A stretch of 64,000 bases of DNA. Origin: Elusimicrobiota bacterium. GTDB taxonomy: Bacteria > Elusimicrobiota > Elusimicrobia > UBA1565 > UBA9628. Every line of letters starts with the position of its first letter. The stretch's first letter is position 1. The DNA lies in contig JACQAZ010000047.1 of NCBI GenBank assembly GCA_016194705.1, forward strand, positions 1 to 64,000, written 5' to 3'. Shown piece by piece: positions 42,478 through 51,827 of this stretch. The translations under genes were made by a program, and so were the position numbers. The notes beneath the pieces were generated by a model. It was not told where the DNA came from. It searched no databases and saw only the letters and a list, made by a program, of their open reading frames with translations.

Positions 42478-42840
42478 ATGCCGATCGCGCTTGGCTACAT
42501 CCTGCTCGGCCTGTTCTCCGGAGCCGTCAGCGGCCTCATCGGCATCGGCGGCGGCGTCGTCATCGTGCCCTGCCTCGTCCTGCTCTTCGGGCTCTCCCAA
42601 CAGCAGGCCCAGGGGACCACCTTGGCGCTGCTGATCCCGCCGATCGGCATCCTCGCGGCCTGGACCTACTACAAGCAGGGCTTCGTCGACGTCAAGATCG
42701 CGGGCCTGATCTGCCTCGGCTTCGTCTTCGGCGGCCTGCTCGGCGCCAAGCTCGCGGTCGGGCTCTCCAACGAGGTCCTGCGCAAGGTCTTCGGCTCGGC
42801 CCTGCTGTTGATCGCGCTGAAGATGATCTTCGGCCGCTAA
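42478..42840 (+). CDS. Half-size TauE/SafE-family membrane protein
   Basis: The 120-aa protein has four membrane helices and the TauE/SafE hallmarks GLIGIGGGVVIVPCLVLLFG and QGTTLALLIPPIG. Full-length members have about 240-270 residues in two such halves; this has one, so a dimer is expected. The family transports sulfite, sulfonates or other anions. Its stop interlocks with the convergent BNR gene (CTAA). Confidence 0.85.
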   Translation: MPIALGYILLGLFSGAVSGLIGIGGGVVIVPCLVLLFGLSQQQAQGTTLALLIPPIGILAAWTYYKQGFVDVKIAGLICLGFVFGGLLGAKLAVGLSNEVLRKVFGSALLLIALKMIFGR

Positions 42841-45800
42841 TCGGACTGGGCGGCCTTCCAGTCGGACTCGGAGAGGGCCTTCAGGGCGCCCAGCTTCCTC
42901 GCCGCCAGCTTCTCGTTGAGGAGCCCCAGCGTCTTGCCTGAGAGGCTCGCGAACTCGCGCACGACGTCGTCGAGCTCGCGGCCGAGGGCCGCGGCGCGCG
43001 CCGTCTGGGAAGCCGTCGGGCGGCCGTCGTAGCCGTTGACGTCCCCGTAGAGGTTCGCGAGGAACTCGCGCAGGCGCTCCTCCCCCGTGATCATGCCGCC
43101 TTCCTTGGTCGCCACGATCTTGGCGCGGATCGCGTCGAGGTCGGCGGCCAGTCCGGCCAGGGGCTTCTCCAGCTCGTCGCCGGGCCCGAGCTTGGCCGAG
43201 AGGACCTTCGCCTGGTCGCGCAGGGCGACGACGGCGTCGACGGCCCAACTCATGTGATTGAGCATGCTCGCCAGCTTCTCGACCAAGGCGAATTGGGCCT
43301 TGCGGTCCTCGACGGTGTACTTCGCGCGCGGGTCCATGACGACCTTGAGCCGCGCCGTATAGACCTTGTCGCCCTTGGTCATGCGCACGGTGTAGACGCC
43401 CGGCAGGACGCGCGGGCCGATGGTCGCGCTTCCGGCCGCGCTCGCCGCGGGAGGCACGCGCGGCGGCTTGAGGTGCATCGACCAGGAGGCGCGGTTGACG
43501 CCGCGATGCTTCGCGCTGGCCACGGTGTCGACCGGCACGCCCTTTCCGTCGAGGATCTCGAGCTTGAGGTCGCCGAAGATGTGGCGCCCCTTTTGATAGT
43601 ACGGGATGTCGGCCCCGTCCCCGCGATTGGGACCGTTGAATGAGTTCTCGCCCTCGGACCAGCCGCCGCTGGTCTCCATGCGCTGCACGGCCGGGGGGAT
43701 CGGCAGGAAGGCCGCGTCCCGGCTCAGAAGCTGCGGAGTCAGGGAGCGCCAGGGCGAGACGTCGTCGATGATCCAGATGCCGCGGCCGTGGGTCGCGAGG
43801 ATCAGGTCCGACTCGCGCGGGTGCACGACGATGTCGTGGACCGCCACCGCCGGGAAATGGCCTCCTTGATATTGCGCCCAATGGCGCCCGGCGTCGACGC
43901 TGATCCAAAGGCCGAACTCCGTCCCAAGATAGAGGAGGTCGGGATCGACCGGATCCTCCGTGATGACGTGCGCCCAGCCGCGCACGCCGCTCTCCTGGAC
44001 GCCCAAGGGGCTCCAGGTTTTGCCGAAATCGGAGGTCTTGAAAAGGTACGGCTTCATGTCGCCGTAGCGGTGGCGATCGACGGTGGCGTAGGCCGCGCCC
44101 TCTTTGAACCGGCCGGCCTTGAGCGAAGTGACCCAGGGGGCCGAGCCGACGCCCTTGATGTTCGCGGTCAGGTCGATCCAGCGCTTGCCCGCGTCGTCGG
44201 TCCGCCATACTTTTCCGTCGTCGGTGCCGGCCCAGATCAAGCCGGGCTTCTTGGGTGACTCCGAGATCGCGTAGAGGCTCGTGTTCATCTCGGCGGCCGA
44301 GTTGTCGATGGTCACGCCGCCCGACTCTTCCTGCTTCTGCTTCTCCGGGTCCTTCGTGCTCAGATCGGGCGAAATGCGCTCCCAGGACTGGCCGTGGTCG
44401 CGCGAGCGGTACAGGAACTGGGCGCCGATGTAGATCGTGCCCTTCTCATTGGGGCTCAGCGCGATCGGGGTGTTCCAGTTGAACCTCAGCTTCTTCTCGC
44501 CGTACAGCGGGTACGGCGTGACGGCGCGCGTCTCGTGCGTGCGGCGGTTGACGCGGCCGATGGCTCCGCCCTGGTACTCGGCGTAAAGATAGTTGGAATC
44601 CGAGGGGTCCACCCAGGTCCAGAAGCCGTCGCCGCCGTAGATGTTCTCCCAGCGCGAGTTCGAGACGCCGCCCGGAAAGGACGAGTCGCCGACCCAGGAG
44701 CTGTTGTCCTGCAGGCCGCCGTAGACTCGGTAAGGGTCCTCGCCGTCGGCGCTGACGTGGTAGAACTGCGAGATCGGAAGATTGAGGAAATGCTCCCAGC
44801 GCATGCCGCCGTCGAGGCTGCGCCAAAGCCCGCCATCGTCGCCGGCGAGGATGGTGTTCGAGTTCTCCGCGTCGATCCAGACGTCATGGAAATCGCCGTG
44901 CGCGTTGCCGGAAACCGCGCTGAAGCTGCGCCCGCCGTCCACGCTCATCAGCAGGAGCATGTCGACCTTGAAGACCTTGTTCTCGTCGGCGGGATCGACG
45001 ATGAGGTTTCCGAAATAGAAGGGACGCCAGACCATGTATTGGCTCGCGTCGAGCTTGCGCCAGTTGAGGCCTCCGTCGTCCGACCGGAACAAGGCGCTCG
45101 CCTTCGACTCGATCATCGCGTAGACCGTCGAGGGCTTTCCGGGCGCCACCGCCAGAGCGATGCGTCCGTAGGGCTTCTCGGGCAGGCCCTTGGCGTTGGC
45201 CTGGGCCAATTCAGTCCAGGTGTCGCCTCCGTCAGTCGACTTGAATAGGCCGCTGCCCGGGCCGCCGGAGCGGAAGGTCCAGGCCTGACGCCGGAAATCC
45301 CAAAGAGCGGCGTAGAGGGTCTTGGGTTCCTTCGGGCTCATGGCCAGCATCGCGCAGCCCGTCGAGCCGTTCGCGCCGCCGAGGACCTTCTTCCAGGTCT
45401 TTCCGCCTTCGACTGTCTTGTAGACGCCGCGCTCGGCGCTGTCGTCCCAGAGATGGCCCGTGGCGCAGGCCCACACGGTGTTCCCGTCTTTCGGGTCGAC
45501 GATGATCTTGGCGATGTGCTCGGAGTCTTTGAGTCCGGCGTTGTCCCAGTTCTCGCCCCCGTCGACGGACTTGTAGATTCCGTCGCCGACGGACACGCTG
45601 TTGCGCAGCCACGATTCGCCGGTTCCGGCCCAGATCGTCTTGGGATTGGTCGGGTCGATGGCCAGCGCGCCGATCGACTGCACCGGCTGGTTGTCGAAGA
45701 CGGGCTTGAAGATCGACCCGCCATTGACCGACTTCCAGACCCCGCCGCTGGCCGCTCCGGCGAAAACCGTCAGCCGGCCGCCCTCCTTGATCGCCGCGAC

Positions 45801-45935
45801 CGCCGAGACCCGGCCGCTCATCTGGGCCGAGCCGATATTGCGCGCCGGCAGGCCCGAGATCGTCCCCGCGTCGAACTTGACCGGCGCCTCGGCGCTGGAG
45901 AGGACGGCGCCCAGCAGAAGGGAGGCCAAGATCAT
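42837..45935 (-). CDS. Secreted BNR/VPS10-type repeat protein
   Basis: The 1032-aa protein has a short signal peptide and an N-terminal two-thirds of sortilin/BNR-like repeats (many GGxxW and sxDGGxTW blades: SVDGGENWDN, STDGGDTWTEL, SRDHGQSWERI) forming beta-propellers, then a helical/FnIII-like C-terminal region (about 770-1032). It is annotated in relatives as a glycosyl hydrolase-like protein (COG4447), but catalytic residues are not evident. It probably acts extracellularly as a binding propeller. Overlaps the LolA-like gene by ATGA. Confidence 0.83.
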   Translation of the reverse strand: MILASLLLGAVLSSAEAPVKFDAGTISGLPARNIGSAQMSGRVSAVAAIKEGGRLTVFAGAASGGVWKSVNGGSIFKPVFDNQPVQSIGALAIDPTNPKTIWAGTGESWLRNSVSVGDGIYKSVDGGENWDNAGLKDSEHIAKIIVDPKDGNTVWACATGHLWDDSAERGVYKTVEGGKTWKKVLGGANGSTGCAMLAMSPKEPKTLYAALWDFRRQAWTFRSGGPGSGLFKSTDGGDTWTELAQANAKGLPEKPYGRIALAVAPGKPSTVYAMIESKASALFRSDDGGLNWRKLDASQYMVWRPFYFGNLIVDPADENKVFKVDMLLLMSVDGGRSFSAVSGNAHGDFHDVWIDAENSNTILAGDDGGLWRSLDGGMRWEHFLNLPISQFYHVSADGEDPYRVYGGLQDNSSWVGDSSFPGGVSNSRWENIYGGDGFWTWVDPSDSNYLYAEYQGGAIGRVNRRTHETRAVTPYPLYGEKKLRFNWNTPIALSPNEKGTIYIGAQFLYRSRDHGQSWERISPDLSTKDPEKQKQEESGGVTIDNSAAEMNTSLYAISESPKKPGLIWAGTDDGKVWRTDDAGKRWIDLTANIKGVGSAPWVTSLKAGRFKEGAAYATVDRHRYGDMKPYLFKTSDFGKTWSPLGVQESGVRGWAHVITEDPVDPDLLYLGTEFGLWISVDAGRHWAQYQGGHFPAVAVHDIVVHPRESDLILATHGRGIWIIDDVSPWRSLTPQLLSRDAAFLPIPPAVQRMETSGGWSEGENSFNGPNRGDGADIPYYQKGRHIFGDLKLEILDGKGVPVDTVASAKHRGVNRASWSMHLKPPRVPPAASAAGSATIGPRVLPGVYTVRMTKGDKVYTARLKVVMDPRAKYTVEDRKAQFALVEKLASMLNHMSWAVDAVVALRDQAKVLSAKLGPGDELEKPLAGLAADLDAIRAKIVATKEGGMITGEERLREFLANLYGDVNGYDGRPTASQTARAAALGRELDDVVREFASLSGKTLGLLNEKLAARKLGALKALSESDWKAAQSD

Positions 45936-46666
45936 TTCTTCTCCGGCGCCTGAGGCATCTTGAAGTCGGAGTCTTCGATCGCCGCGTCGGCCTCGACGGT
46001 CTCGATGGTTGACTTGCCCAGCAGCTCCGGATCACTCTTGCCGCCGCTGGCGAACGAGAACGGGAAGTAGACGCCCGCGACCTTCTTGTAGGAGCCGATG
46101 CTCTGCGCGCTCTCGTGCACCGCGCCGCGGATGAACTGCTGGGTCTCGGTCCGGATCTCGAGGAAGGTGTCGGGATCGAGGAAGAAGTAGATGATGTCGC
46201 CGTTTTTGAGGGTCAGCTTCAGGCGGTAGGCGTCGTCGCCGTCAACTTGGTCGTGGCCCAGGTACTCGACGCGGCTGCCCTTTTGCTTGTAGTCGACGAG
46301 ATGGCCGTAGAAATCCGAGTCTTCCTCGAGGTCGCGCAGTTCGGCCTCGCCGACGAGCTCGGGGTCCTTGCGCCCCTCGAACGGCGAGATCTTCCAGCCC
46401 ACCGCTCCGTCGTACGCGCGGATCTCGGTCATGCCCTGCATCGTGAAGGTGTTGCGCAGCTTGCCCGCGGCGGTGGCCTCTTGACCGAACTTCGCCTTGA
46501 AGCCGCCGTTCTGGTAGCGGCCGGTCACGCGCAAAGTCTTGATCGCCTTGATCTTGTCGACGCCGCCCTTGGCGGCGAGGTTCTTGGCGACGAGCTCCTC
46601 GGCCGTTTGAGCTGCGGCCGCGCACGACAAGAAGAGGAGAAGAGCGCCCCACGGCATCCTGTTCAT
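45932..46666 (-). CDS. LolA/LolB-like periplasmic protein
   Basis: The 244-aa protein has a signal peptide (to about 19) and a curved beta-sheet fold suggested by AEELVAKNLAAKGGVDKIKAIKTLRVTGRY and repeated antiparallel strands with hydrophobic/aromatic alternation. This matches the outer-membrane-lipoprotein-sorting (LolA-like) superfamily, whose members carry lipids or lipoproteins. Its start is 28 bp from the divergent barrel gene; TAAAAT lies 9 nt upstream. Confidence 0.72.
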   Translation of the reverse strand: MNRMPWGALLLFLSCAAAAQTAEELVAKNLAAKGGVDKIKAIKTLRVTGRYQNGGFKAKFGQEATAAGKLRNTFTMQGMTEIRAYDGAVGWKISPFEGRKDPELVGEAELRDLEEDSDFYGHLVDYKQKGSRVEYLGHDQVDGDDAYRLKLTLKNGDIIYFFLDPDTFLEIRTETQQFIRGAVHESAQSIGSYKKVAGVYFPFSFASGGKSDPELLGKSTIETVEADAAIEDSDFKMPQAPEKK

Positions 46667-46675
46667 AAGGTGCCA

Positions 46676-46685
46676 ATTTTACAAT
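46676..46685. promoter_or_regulatory. Overlapping divergent -10 boxes
   Basis: TACAAT (plus, 46680-46685) lies 9 nt before the GTG at 46695. TAAAAT (minus, 46676-46681) lies 9 nt before the ATG at 46666. The two overlap by 2 bp, and each -35 region falls inside the other gene. Neither has a good -35. Confidence 0.45.
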
Positions 46686-46694
46686 AATTATCGG

Positions 46695-47927
46695 GTGAAA
46701 CGCGCCATCCTTCTGGCCGCATTCATCTCGGGCTGCAGGCTTCCTTTATGCGCCCAGGAGATGGAGATGCAGGGCGCCCTAGGACCGTATCCGATGGCAC
46801 GCGCCGCTTCGGGGACGAGCTGGCAGCCCGACTCGACCCCTCACGACGGCCTCCATGTCATGACGGATCATTGGATGCTCATGCTGCACGGCTGGGCGAA
46901 CCTCGTCTACGATCGGCAGGGCGGCCATCGCGGAGGGGAGAAGTTTTTCAGCACGAGCATGCTGATGGCCATGGGCCAAAGAGCTCTCGGACCCGGCACG
47001 CTCGGTCTGCGGACCATGGTCTCCCTCGATCCCGCGATGGGCTCGTTCGGCTATCCCCTCCTGCTGCAGACCGGGGAAACCTCCAACGGCCGCGAGCCGC
47101 TCGTCGACCGCCAGCACCCTCACGACCTCTTCATGGAGCTCTCCGTCTCTTACAGCGTCAATCTCAACGACGAGAACTCGGTCTTCGGCTACTTCGGCTG
47201 GCCGGGAGAACCGGCGCTCGGTCCCCCGGTCTTCATGCACCGCTTCTCCGCAGAGGAGTTCCCGTCGGCCCCGATCTCGCACCACTGGCTCGACTCGACG
47301 CACGTCTGCGAAGGGGCGGCGACTCTGGGCTATGTCTGGAAGGACTTGAAGGCCGAGGTCTCAGGATTCCGCGGGCGCGAGCCGGACCAATACCGTTGGG
47401 ACCTCGAGCAGCCCAATCTCGATTCGCCCGCCGCCCGATTATCTTGGAATCCGGACCGCGATTTGGCGCTTCAGGCCAGCTTCGCTCACCTGCACAGCCC
47501 CGAGGTGCTCGAGCCCGAGGTCGACCAGAACCGCGTGACGGCGTCGGCGAGCTGGAACGGACGCTGGGACGGCGAGCCTTGGCAGACGACCTTCGCTTGG
47601 GGACTCAACATGAACCGCCCCGGGAACTACCTCGACGCCTTTCTGTTGGAAGCGACTCTCGAGTTCCGGAAGAAGCACACGCTGATGGGCCGCGTCGAGC
47701 GCGTCGACAAGGACGAGCTCTTCACGGCGGGCGAGTTCCGGGACCACTTCCCGTTCACGGTCAACGCGCTGAGCCTGGGTTATCTCTACGACTTCCTTGC
47801 CATGGAGCACGCCAAGCTTGGGGCCGGAATCCTCGGCACGGCGGACCTGCTGCCCCTGTCGCTGACGCGCTCCTACGGGCATACCCCGCTCTCGCTCATG
47901 GTCTGGCTGCGGGCCAAATTGATATAG
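46695..47927 (+). CDS. Conserved exported beta-barrel-like protein, GTG start
   Basis: The 410-aa protein has a signal peptide ending CAQ, many alternating strands, and the family motifs DRQHPHDLFMELS, GEPALGPPVFMHR, APISHHWLDSTH and GREPDQYRWD. I know this family from Gram-negative genomes, often beside copper or heavy-metal genes, annotated as uncharacterised outer-membrane proteins. The Met/His-rich start (MEMQ..., WMLMLHGWANL) would suit metal binding. Function unknown. It is followed by the thioredoxin-like gene. Confidence 0.72.
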   Translation: MKRAILLAAFISGCRLPLCAQEMEMQGALGPYPMARAASGTSWQPDSTPHDGLHVMTDHWMLMLHGWANLVYDRQGGHRGGEKFFSTSMLMAMGQRALGPGTLGLRTMVSLDPAMGSFGYPLLLQTGETSNGREPLVDRQHPHDLFMELSVSYSVNLNDENSVFGYFGWPGEPALGPPVFMHRFSAEEFPSAPISHHWLDSTHVCEGAATLGYVWKDLKAEVSGFRGREPDQYRWDLEQPNLDSPAARLSWNPDRDLALQASFAHLHSPEVLEPEVDQNRVTASASWNGRWDGEPWQTTFAWGLNMNRPGNYLDAFLLEATLEFRKKHTLMGRVERVDKDELFTAGEFRDHFPFTVNALSLGYLYDFLAMEHAKLGAGILGTADLLPLSLTRSYGHTPLSLMVWLRAKLI

Positions 47928-47928
47928 T
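47923..47928 (+). promoter_or_regulatory. -10 box of the thioredoxin-like gene
   Basis: TATAGT lies 6 nt before ATG 47935, overlapping the stop region of the upstream gene. TGGTCT at 18 bp is a weak -35. Confidence 0.4.
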
Positions 47929-47934
47929 GTCCTT

Positions 47935-48447
47935 ATGCGGATGCCCCGTTGGACCAGGCGCCCTTGGGTCAAGGCCGTCTGCGCCGGCGGACTTCTCTTG
48001 GCGACGGGGCTGATCCTGGGCCGGTTCTCCAAGCCCTCAGGCGAGTTCTCCGATTTCTGGAACCGGCTGGATCGGGCGGGCCCGTCGCCGGCCGCGCGCT
48101 CCCTGGCCTCGTGCCCGACCCCGAAGTGCCTGACGGTTTACGTGGCCCCTTGGTGCGGCTACTGCCGCGCGGCCACTCCCAGCATCATCGCCTTGCGCGC
48201 CTACCTCAAAAAGCACGGCGTGCACACCGACATCATCGTGGGCATGGACCGCCCCAAGGCGCTGGCGGCCTACGCCAAGGTCTTCGGCCCGGACACCGTG
48301 CTCGACGAGGACGGAGCCCTGGCCCAAGGCGGCGTGCCCCATTTCTACGTGACCGACAAGAGCGGATCGCTGCTGCAGGAGCAGGCCGGCGTCCCGCAGG
48401 GGATCGCGGATCCCAAGGAGTTCGCCTCGCTCTTCGGCCTGCCGTAA
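47935..48447 (+). CDS. Membrane-anchored thioredoxin-like protein (WCGYC)
   Basis: The 170-aa protein has one N-terminal membrane helix (about 13-28) and a thioredoxin/glutaredoxin-like domain with the CxxC WCGYC (about 74-78), plus cis-Pro in GGVPHFY and a segment of alternating strands. It would act as an envelope thiol oxidoreductase. Its partner is unknown. Confidence 0.82.
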   Translation: MRMPRWTRRPWVKAVCAGGLLLATGLILGRFSKPSGEFSDFWNRLDRAGPSPAARSLASCPTPKCLTVYVAPWCGYCRAATPSIIALRAYLKKHGVHTDIIVGMDRPKALAAYAKVFGPDTVLDEDGALAQGGVPHFYVTDKSGSLLQEQAGVPQGIADPKEFASLFGLP

Positions 48448-48460
48448 GGAGAGAAACAAC

Positions 48461-49576
48461 ATGAAGATCGGAGTCCCCAAAGAGATCAAGAACAGGGAGC
48501 ACCGCGTGGGCTTGGTGCCCGGCGGCGCAAAGGCCCTGGCCAACGACGGCAACAAGGTCTTCATCGAGAAGGGGGCCGGGCTCGGCTCGGGAATCACCGA
48601 CGAGGAGTACAAGGCGGCGGGCGCCTCCATCGTCGCCGACAAGAAAAAGCTCTTCGACGACTGCGAGATGATCGTCAAGGTCAAGGAGCCCCTGGAGGAG
48701 GAGTACGCCTTCTTCCGCGAGGACCAGATTCTCTACACCTACCTGCATCTGGCCGCGGCGCCCGGGCTCACCTCGTTCCTTCAAAAAAAGCGGATCAAGG
48801 CCGTGGCTTACGAGACCATCCAGCTCAAGGACGGCAGCCTCCCGCTGCTCACGCCCATGAGCGAGGTCGCCGGCAAGATGAGCGTCCAGATCGGCGCGCA
48901 GTTTCTCGAGAAGCACTACGGCGGGCGCGGCGTCCTGCTGGGCGGCGTGCCCGGCGTCAACCGGGGCGTGGTCACGATCATCGGCGGCGGCGTCGTCGGG
49001 ATCAACGCGGCCAAGATCGCCGTCGGCATGGGCGCGCGCGTCAACATTTTGGACGTCTCGGCGCCCCGCTTGGCTTATCTCGACGACGTCTTCGGCAACT
49101 CGGCGACGACCTTGATGAGCCACGAGGAGAACATCACCAAGGCCGTCAAGTCCGCCGACCTGCTGATCGGCGCGGTACTGATCCCGGGCGCGAAGGCGCC
49201 CTCGCTGGTCAACGAGGACATGGTCAAGACGATGAAGCCGGGCTCGGTGATCGTCGACGTCGCCGTCGACCAGGGCGGCTGCGTCGCGACGGCGGAGGTC
49301 ACGAGCCACGACAAGCCGGTCCTCGTCAAGCACGGGGTGCTCCATTACGCGGTGCCCAACATCCCGGGCTCCGTCTCGAACACCTCGACCTACGCCCTGA
49401 CCAACGTGACCCTCAAGTACGCGCGCAACATCGCGCGCCTGGGGCTCGAGGAGGCCGTCCGCCGCGACGAGGCCCTCCAGAAGGGGGTCAACGTCTACAA
49501 GGGCAAGGTCACCTGCCCGGCGGTGGCGCAGAGCGCGGGCCAGAAGCCCGCGGAACTCGCCGCGATGCTGGCCTAG
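48461..49576 (+). CDS. ald: Alanine dehydrogenase
   Basis: The 371-aa protein is full length. The signatures are [18 protein letters not shown] at the start, the NAD motif [11 protein letters not shown] (about 175-186), and the catalytic Lys/His region. Alanine dehydrogenase interconverts L-alanine and pyruvate with NH3 and NAD. It has AAGGAGAG 9 nt upstream and follows the thioredoxin-like gene. Confidence 0.96.
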   Translation: MKIGVPKEIKNREHRVGLVPGGAKALANDGNKVFIEKGAGLGSGITDEEYKAAGASIVADKKKLFDDCEMIVKVKEPLEEEYAFFREDQILYTYLHLAAAPGLTSFLQKKRIKAVAYETIQLKDGSLPLLTPMSEVAGKMSVQIGAQFLEKHYGGRGVLLGGVPGVNRGVVTIIGGGVVGINAAKIAVGMGARVNILDVSAPRLAYLDDVFGNSATTLMSHEENITKAVKSADLLIGAVLIPGAKAPSLVNEDMVKTMKPGSVIVDVAVDQGGCVATAEVTSHDKPVLVKHGVLHYAVPNIPGSVSNTSTYALTNVTLKYARNIARLGLEEAVRRDEALQKGVNVYKGKVTCPAVAQSAGQKPAELAAMLA

Positions 49577-49579
49577 ACG

Positions 49580-50347
49580 CTACTGGCTCTTCGGAGCCAG
49601 GTAGAAGTCCGTCGTCAGCGCGGCCCCCTCGGCGGGCTGCACCTCGTACTGGCCGTCGTCGGAATGAGTAAGGTCCTGCGCCAGCCCCTTTCGGTCCTCC
49701 GCGGGCATCTGAGCCACGTGCTCCGCTCCCGGATTGAGATAGCTTCCGGCGTAGCTCGGATGGCGGAGGATGACCTTGTACCCCCCTCGCTCGAGCGGAG
49801 GGACGGCCACGGCGTAGTGGCCGTTCTCGTCGGTCTTGGCCTCGACGCGGCGTCCCTTGCCTTTGAACTCCATGGCGCAGTCGGGGATGGGCCCCAAAGT
49901 GACGAGGTCGAAGACCGTGCCGTTGAGGCGCCAGTCGCCGGGGTTTCCGGCCGCGTCGTCCTCGCGGATGCCCCGCCGCATCTCCCTCGCCTCGGCCAGG
50001 CCCGCGGGAGGGGCCGTTCCCAGGATCACCTGCATGCCCTTGGCCATGAGGTTCTTGTCCGGGTCGAGGTTGACCTCGGTGCGTCCCTTGATGAACCTCT
50101 TGATGGGGTTCCTGGCCCCCTCTTCTCCCAAAAGGAGCACGCCGGTGAGGATCCGCCAGATGGCGAAGCCGACGCCCGCGAAGACGACCAGCCAATAGTG
50201 GATCGGCCAGGAGCCGGGGTCGATGCGCTTGAATTTCTGCCGGGGGCGCTCGTCGTCGTCCTCGTAATCGAAGGACTCCGGACAGTACGCGCAAGCGCGC
50301 GCGCCGTCCGCGTTGTCCTTCCCGCACGAGGGGCATTTCAATGACAT
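49580..50347 (-). CDS. Zinc-ribbon membrane protein with C-terminal carboxypeptidase-regulatory-like domain
   Basis: ATG 50347 (MSLKCPSCGKDN...) is supported by a promoter 9 nt upstream and gives 255 aa, not the track's 291. The N-terminus is a zinc ribbon (CPSC...CAYC), followed by a membrane helix (about 50-68), a linker, and a C-terminal beta domain (TVFDLVTLGPIPDCAMEF..., GHYAVAVPPLERGGYKVILRHPSYAG) like CarboxypepD-regulatory/PEGA domains. It resembles the truncated protein at 1-818 in design. Its role is not known. Confidence 0.74.
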   Translation of the reverse strand: MSLKCPSCGKDNADGARACAYCPESFDYEDDDERPRQKFKRIDPGSWPIHYWLVVFAGVGFAIWRILTGVLLLGEEGARNPIKRFIKGRTEVNLDPDKNLMAKGMQVILGTAPPAGLAEAREMRRGIREDDAAGNPGDWRLNGTVFDLVTLGPIPDCAMEFKGKGRRVEAKTDENGHYAVAVPPLERGGYKVILRHPSYAGSYLNPGAEHVAQMPAEDRKGLAQDLTHSDDGQYEVQPAEGAALTTDFYLAPKSQ

Positions 50348-50356
50348 GTCCCAGCT

Positions 50357-50385
50357 AGAATAGCAGAGGAGCGCGCGGAATTCAA
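50357..50385 (-). promoter_or_regulatory. Promoter of the zinc-ribbon membrane protein, near-leaderless
   Basis: Minus strand: TTGAAT (50380-50385), 17 bp, TATTCT (50357-50362), 9 nt, ATG 50347. The -35 lies in the end of the neighbouring TPR gene. Confidence 0.55.
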
Positions 50386-51077
50386 TGTCTCGCGGCCAGC
50401 TCGTCGAGCATGCGCCGCGCCACGCGCCGGTAGCTCTCGTCGCGCGAGGTCGCAAGGATCTCCCGGTAGAGGGCCGCGGACTTCTCCTTCCGGCCGAGGC
50501 GCAGGTACAGAAAGGCCGCGACGTTCTTGATCATCGTAGGGCAGTCCGGGAAGGCGAGAACGGGCTCGAGCACGCGCACCACATTCGCGGCGTCGCCGTG
50601 GCGCTGGAAGCCGATGGCGCCGACGTACACCGCGTATTGGAGATTGCGCGGGTCGCGGCCCAGAGCGTATTTGAGGAGCTCCAAGGCCTCGTCGGGCCGG
50701 TTGAGGTTGAAGGCCAAGGCGCCCGCGGCGTAGAGGGCGGCGTAGCTGAAGGTCGGATCGATGTCGAGGATCAGGCGCGCCCTGGGGCCCAGCTCGGGGT
50801 AGTGGCCGCCTCCTTCGTAGAGCTGGGGTTGGGACATGTCGGGCGCGCCGTGCCTCTCGTCTACGCCCGCCTCGTCGGTGCCGTAATAGACCAGCAGGCG
50901 CACCAGGCCGAGGTCGGCGGCCAGCCGCCTCATGCCGAGGCCGAAGAGGGCCGCGGTCTCGACGGCGCCATCCTCGCGCAGACGCAGCGCGGACGAGACC
51001 GACGGCGCGCCCTGGAGGCTGTAGACTCCGGCGTTGAGACCGGCGCAGAGGAGCAAAGCCAGCCCGAGCTCGCGCAC
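50382..51077 (-). CDS. TPR-containing lipoprotein-like/exported protein
   Basis: The 231-aa protein starts with GTG directly after the TGA of the ABC permease. It has a short hydrophobic N-terminus (LGLALLLCAGLNAG) and three or four helical TPR-like units (YAALYAAGALAFNLNRPDEALELLKYALGRDPRN, VGAIGFQRHGDAANVVRVLEPVL, LYLRLGRKEKSAALYREIL). TPRs bind proteins; it might be an accessory to the exporter. Confidence 0.78.
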   Translation of the reverse strand: MRELGLALLLCAGLNAGVYSLQGAPSVSSALRLREDGAVETAALFGLGMRRLAADLGLVRLLVYYGTDEAGVDERHGAPDMSQPQLYEGGGHYPELGPRARLILDIDPTFSYAALYAAGALAFNLNRPDEALELLKYALGRDPRNLQYAVYVGAIGFQRHGDAANVVRVLEPVLAFPDCPTMIKNVAAFLYLRLGRKEKSAALYREILATSRDESYRRVARRMLDELAARH

Positions 51078-51827
51078 TCAGAACTCCTTGCGGCGCAGGA
51101 GCTGCCGGGCCAAAGCGAGCCAGACCGCCGCGTAGGCGGCGCAATAGCCGAGCCAGAGGCCGAGCGGCGGCGCGGACAAGCGGTCGCGGGCGTTGAGCAG
51201 TTCGAGGTTGGGCATGAGGTAGGCCGCGGCCGTCAGCGGCACGCTCGCCGCCTTCGAGGAGCCCCAGGCCGACATGAAGCGGATCTCGCCGACGAAATGC
51301 CCGAGCGTCCAGAGGATCGCCGAGATGGTCAGCGCGGTCAGGACCGAGCTCGAGAAGATCGCCAAGAAGGTCGCCAGCGCCGCCGTGACGAACACCTTGA
51401 GAAAGGCGCCGAGAAAGGCCCAGAAGTACCAGGCCTGCCATGACCAGCCCTTGAAGAAAAGCAGGGCGAGGTGCATCGCGGCCATCGCGAGCATCGAGAC
51501 CAGCACGGACAGCATGGTCCCGGCGAAGCGGCCGACAAGATATTCACCCCGCGTCACGGGACGGGAAAGGATCAAGTAGATCGTCTTGGTCTCCATCTCT
51601 CGCAGTATGGTCGTCGTGGCTCCGTACAGGGCGCCGGCCAGACCCATGAGCTCGATGAAGCCCAGGCCGAAGTCCAAGAGCACGCGCACCTCCTGGTCGG
51701 CGGCGAGCACGCCCAGGATGACGCTCATGTAGAGCACGACGAGCCCGAAGAAGAAGGCGAGCGTGAAATACCTCCCGCGCAGGTTCTCCTGCCAGGAGTT
51801 CCAGGCGAGTATGGCGGCCTTCCTCAT
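51078..51827 (-). CDS. ABC-2-type exporter permease
   Basis: ATG 51827 overlaps the ATPase stop (ATGA) and gives 249 aa; the track extension lies in the ATPase gene. About six membrane helices are visible, and LREMETKTIYLILSRPVTRGEYLVGRFAGT is the conserved loop of NatB/ABC-2 permeases. It forms an exporter with the upstream ATPase; substrate unknown. Confidence 0.85.
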   Translation of the reverse strand: MRKAAILAWNSWQENLRGRYFTLAFFFGLVVLYMSVILGVLAADQEVRVLLDFGLGFIELMGLAGALYGATTTILREMETKTIYLILSRPVTRGEYLVGRFAGTMLSVLVSMLAMAAMHLALLFFKGWSWQAWYFWAFLGAFLKVFVTAALATFLAIFSSSVLTALTISAILWTLGHFVGEIRFMSAWGSSKAASVPLTAAAYLMPNLELLNARDRLSAPPLGLWLGYCAAYAAVWLALARQLLRRKEF

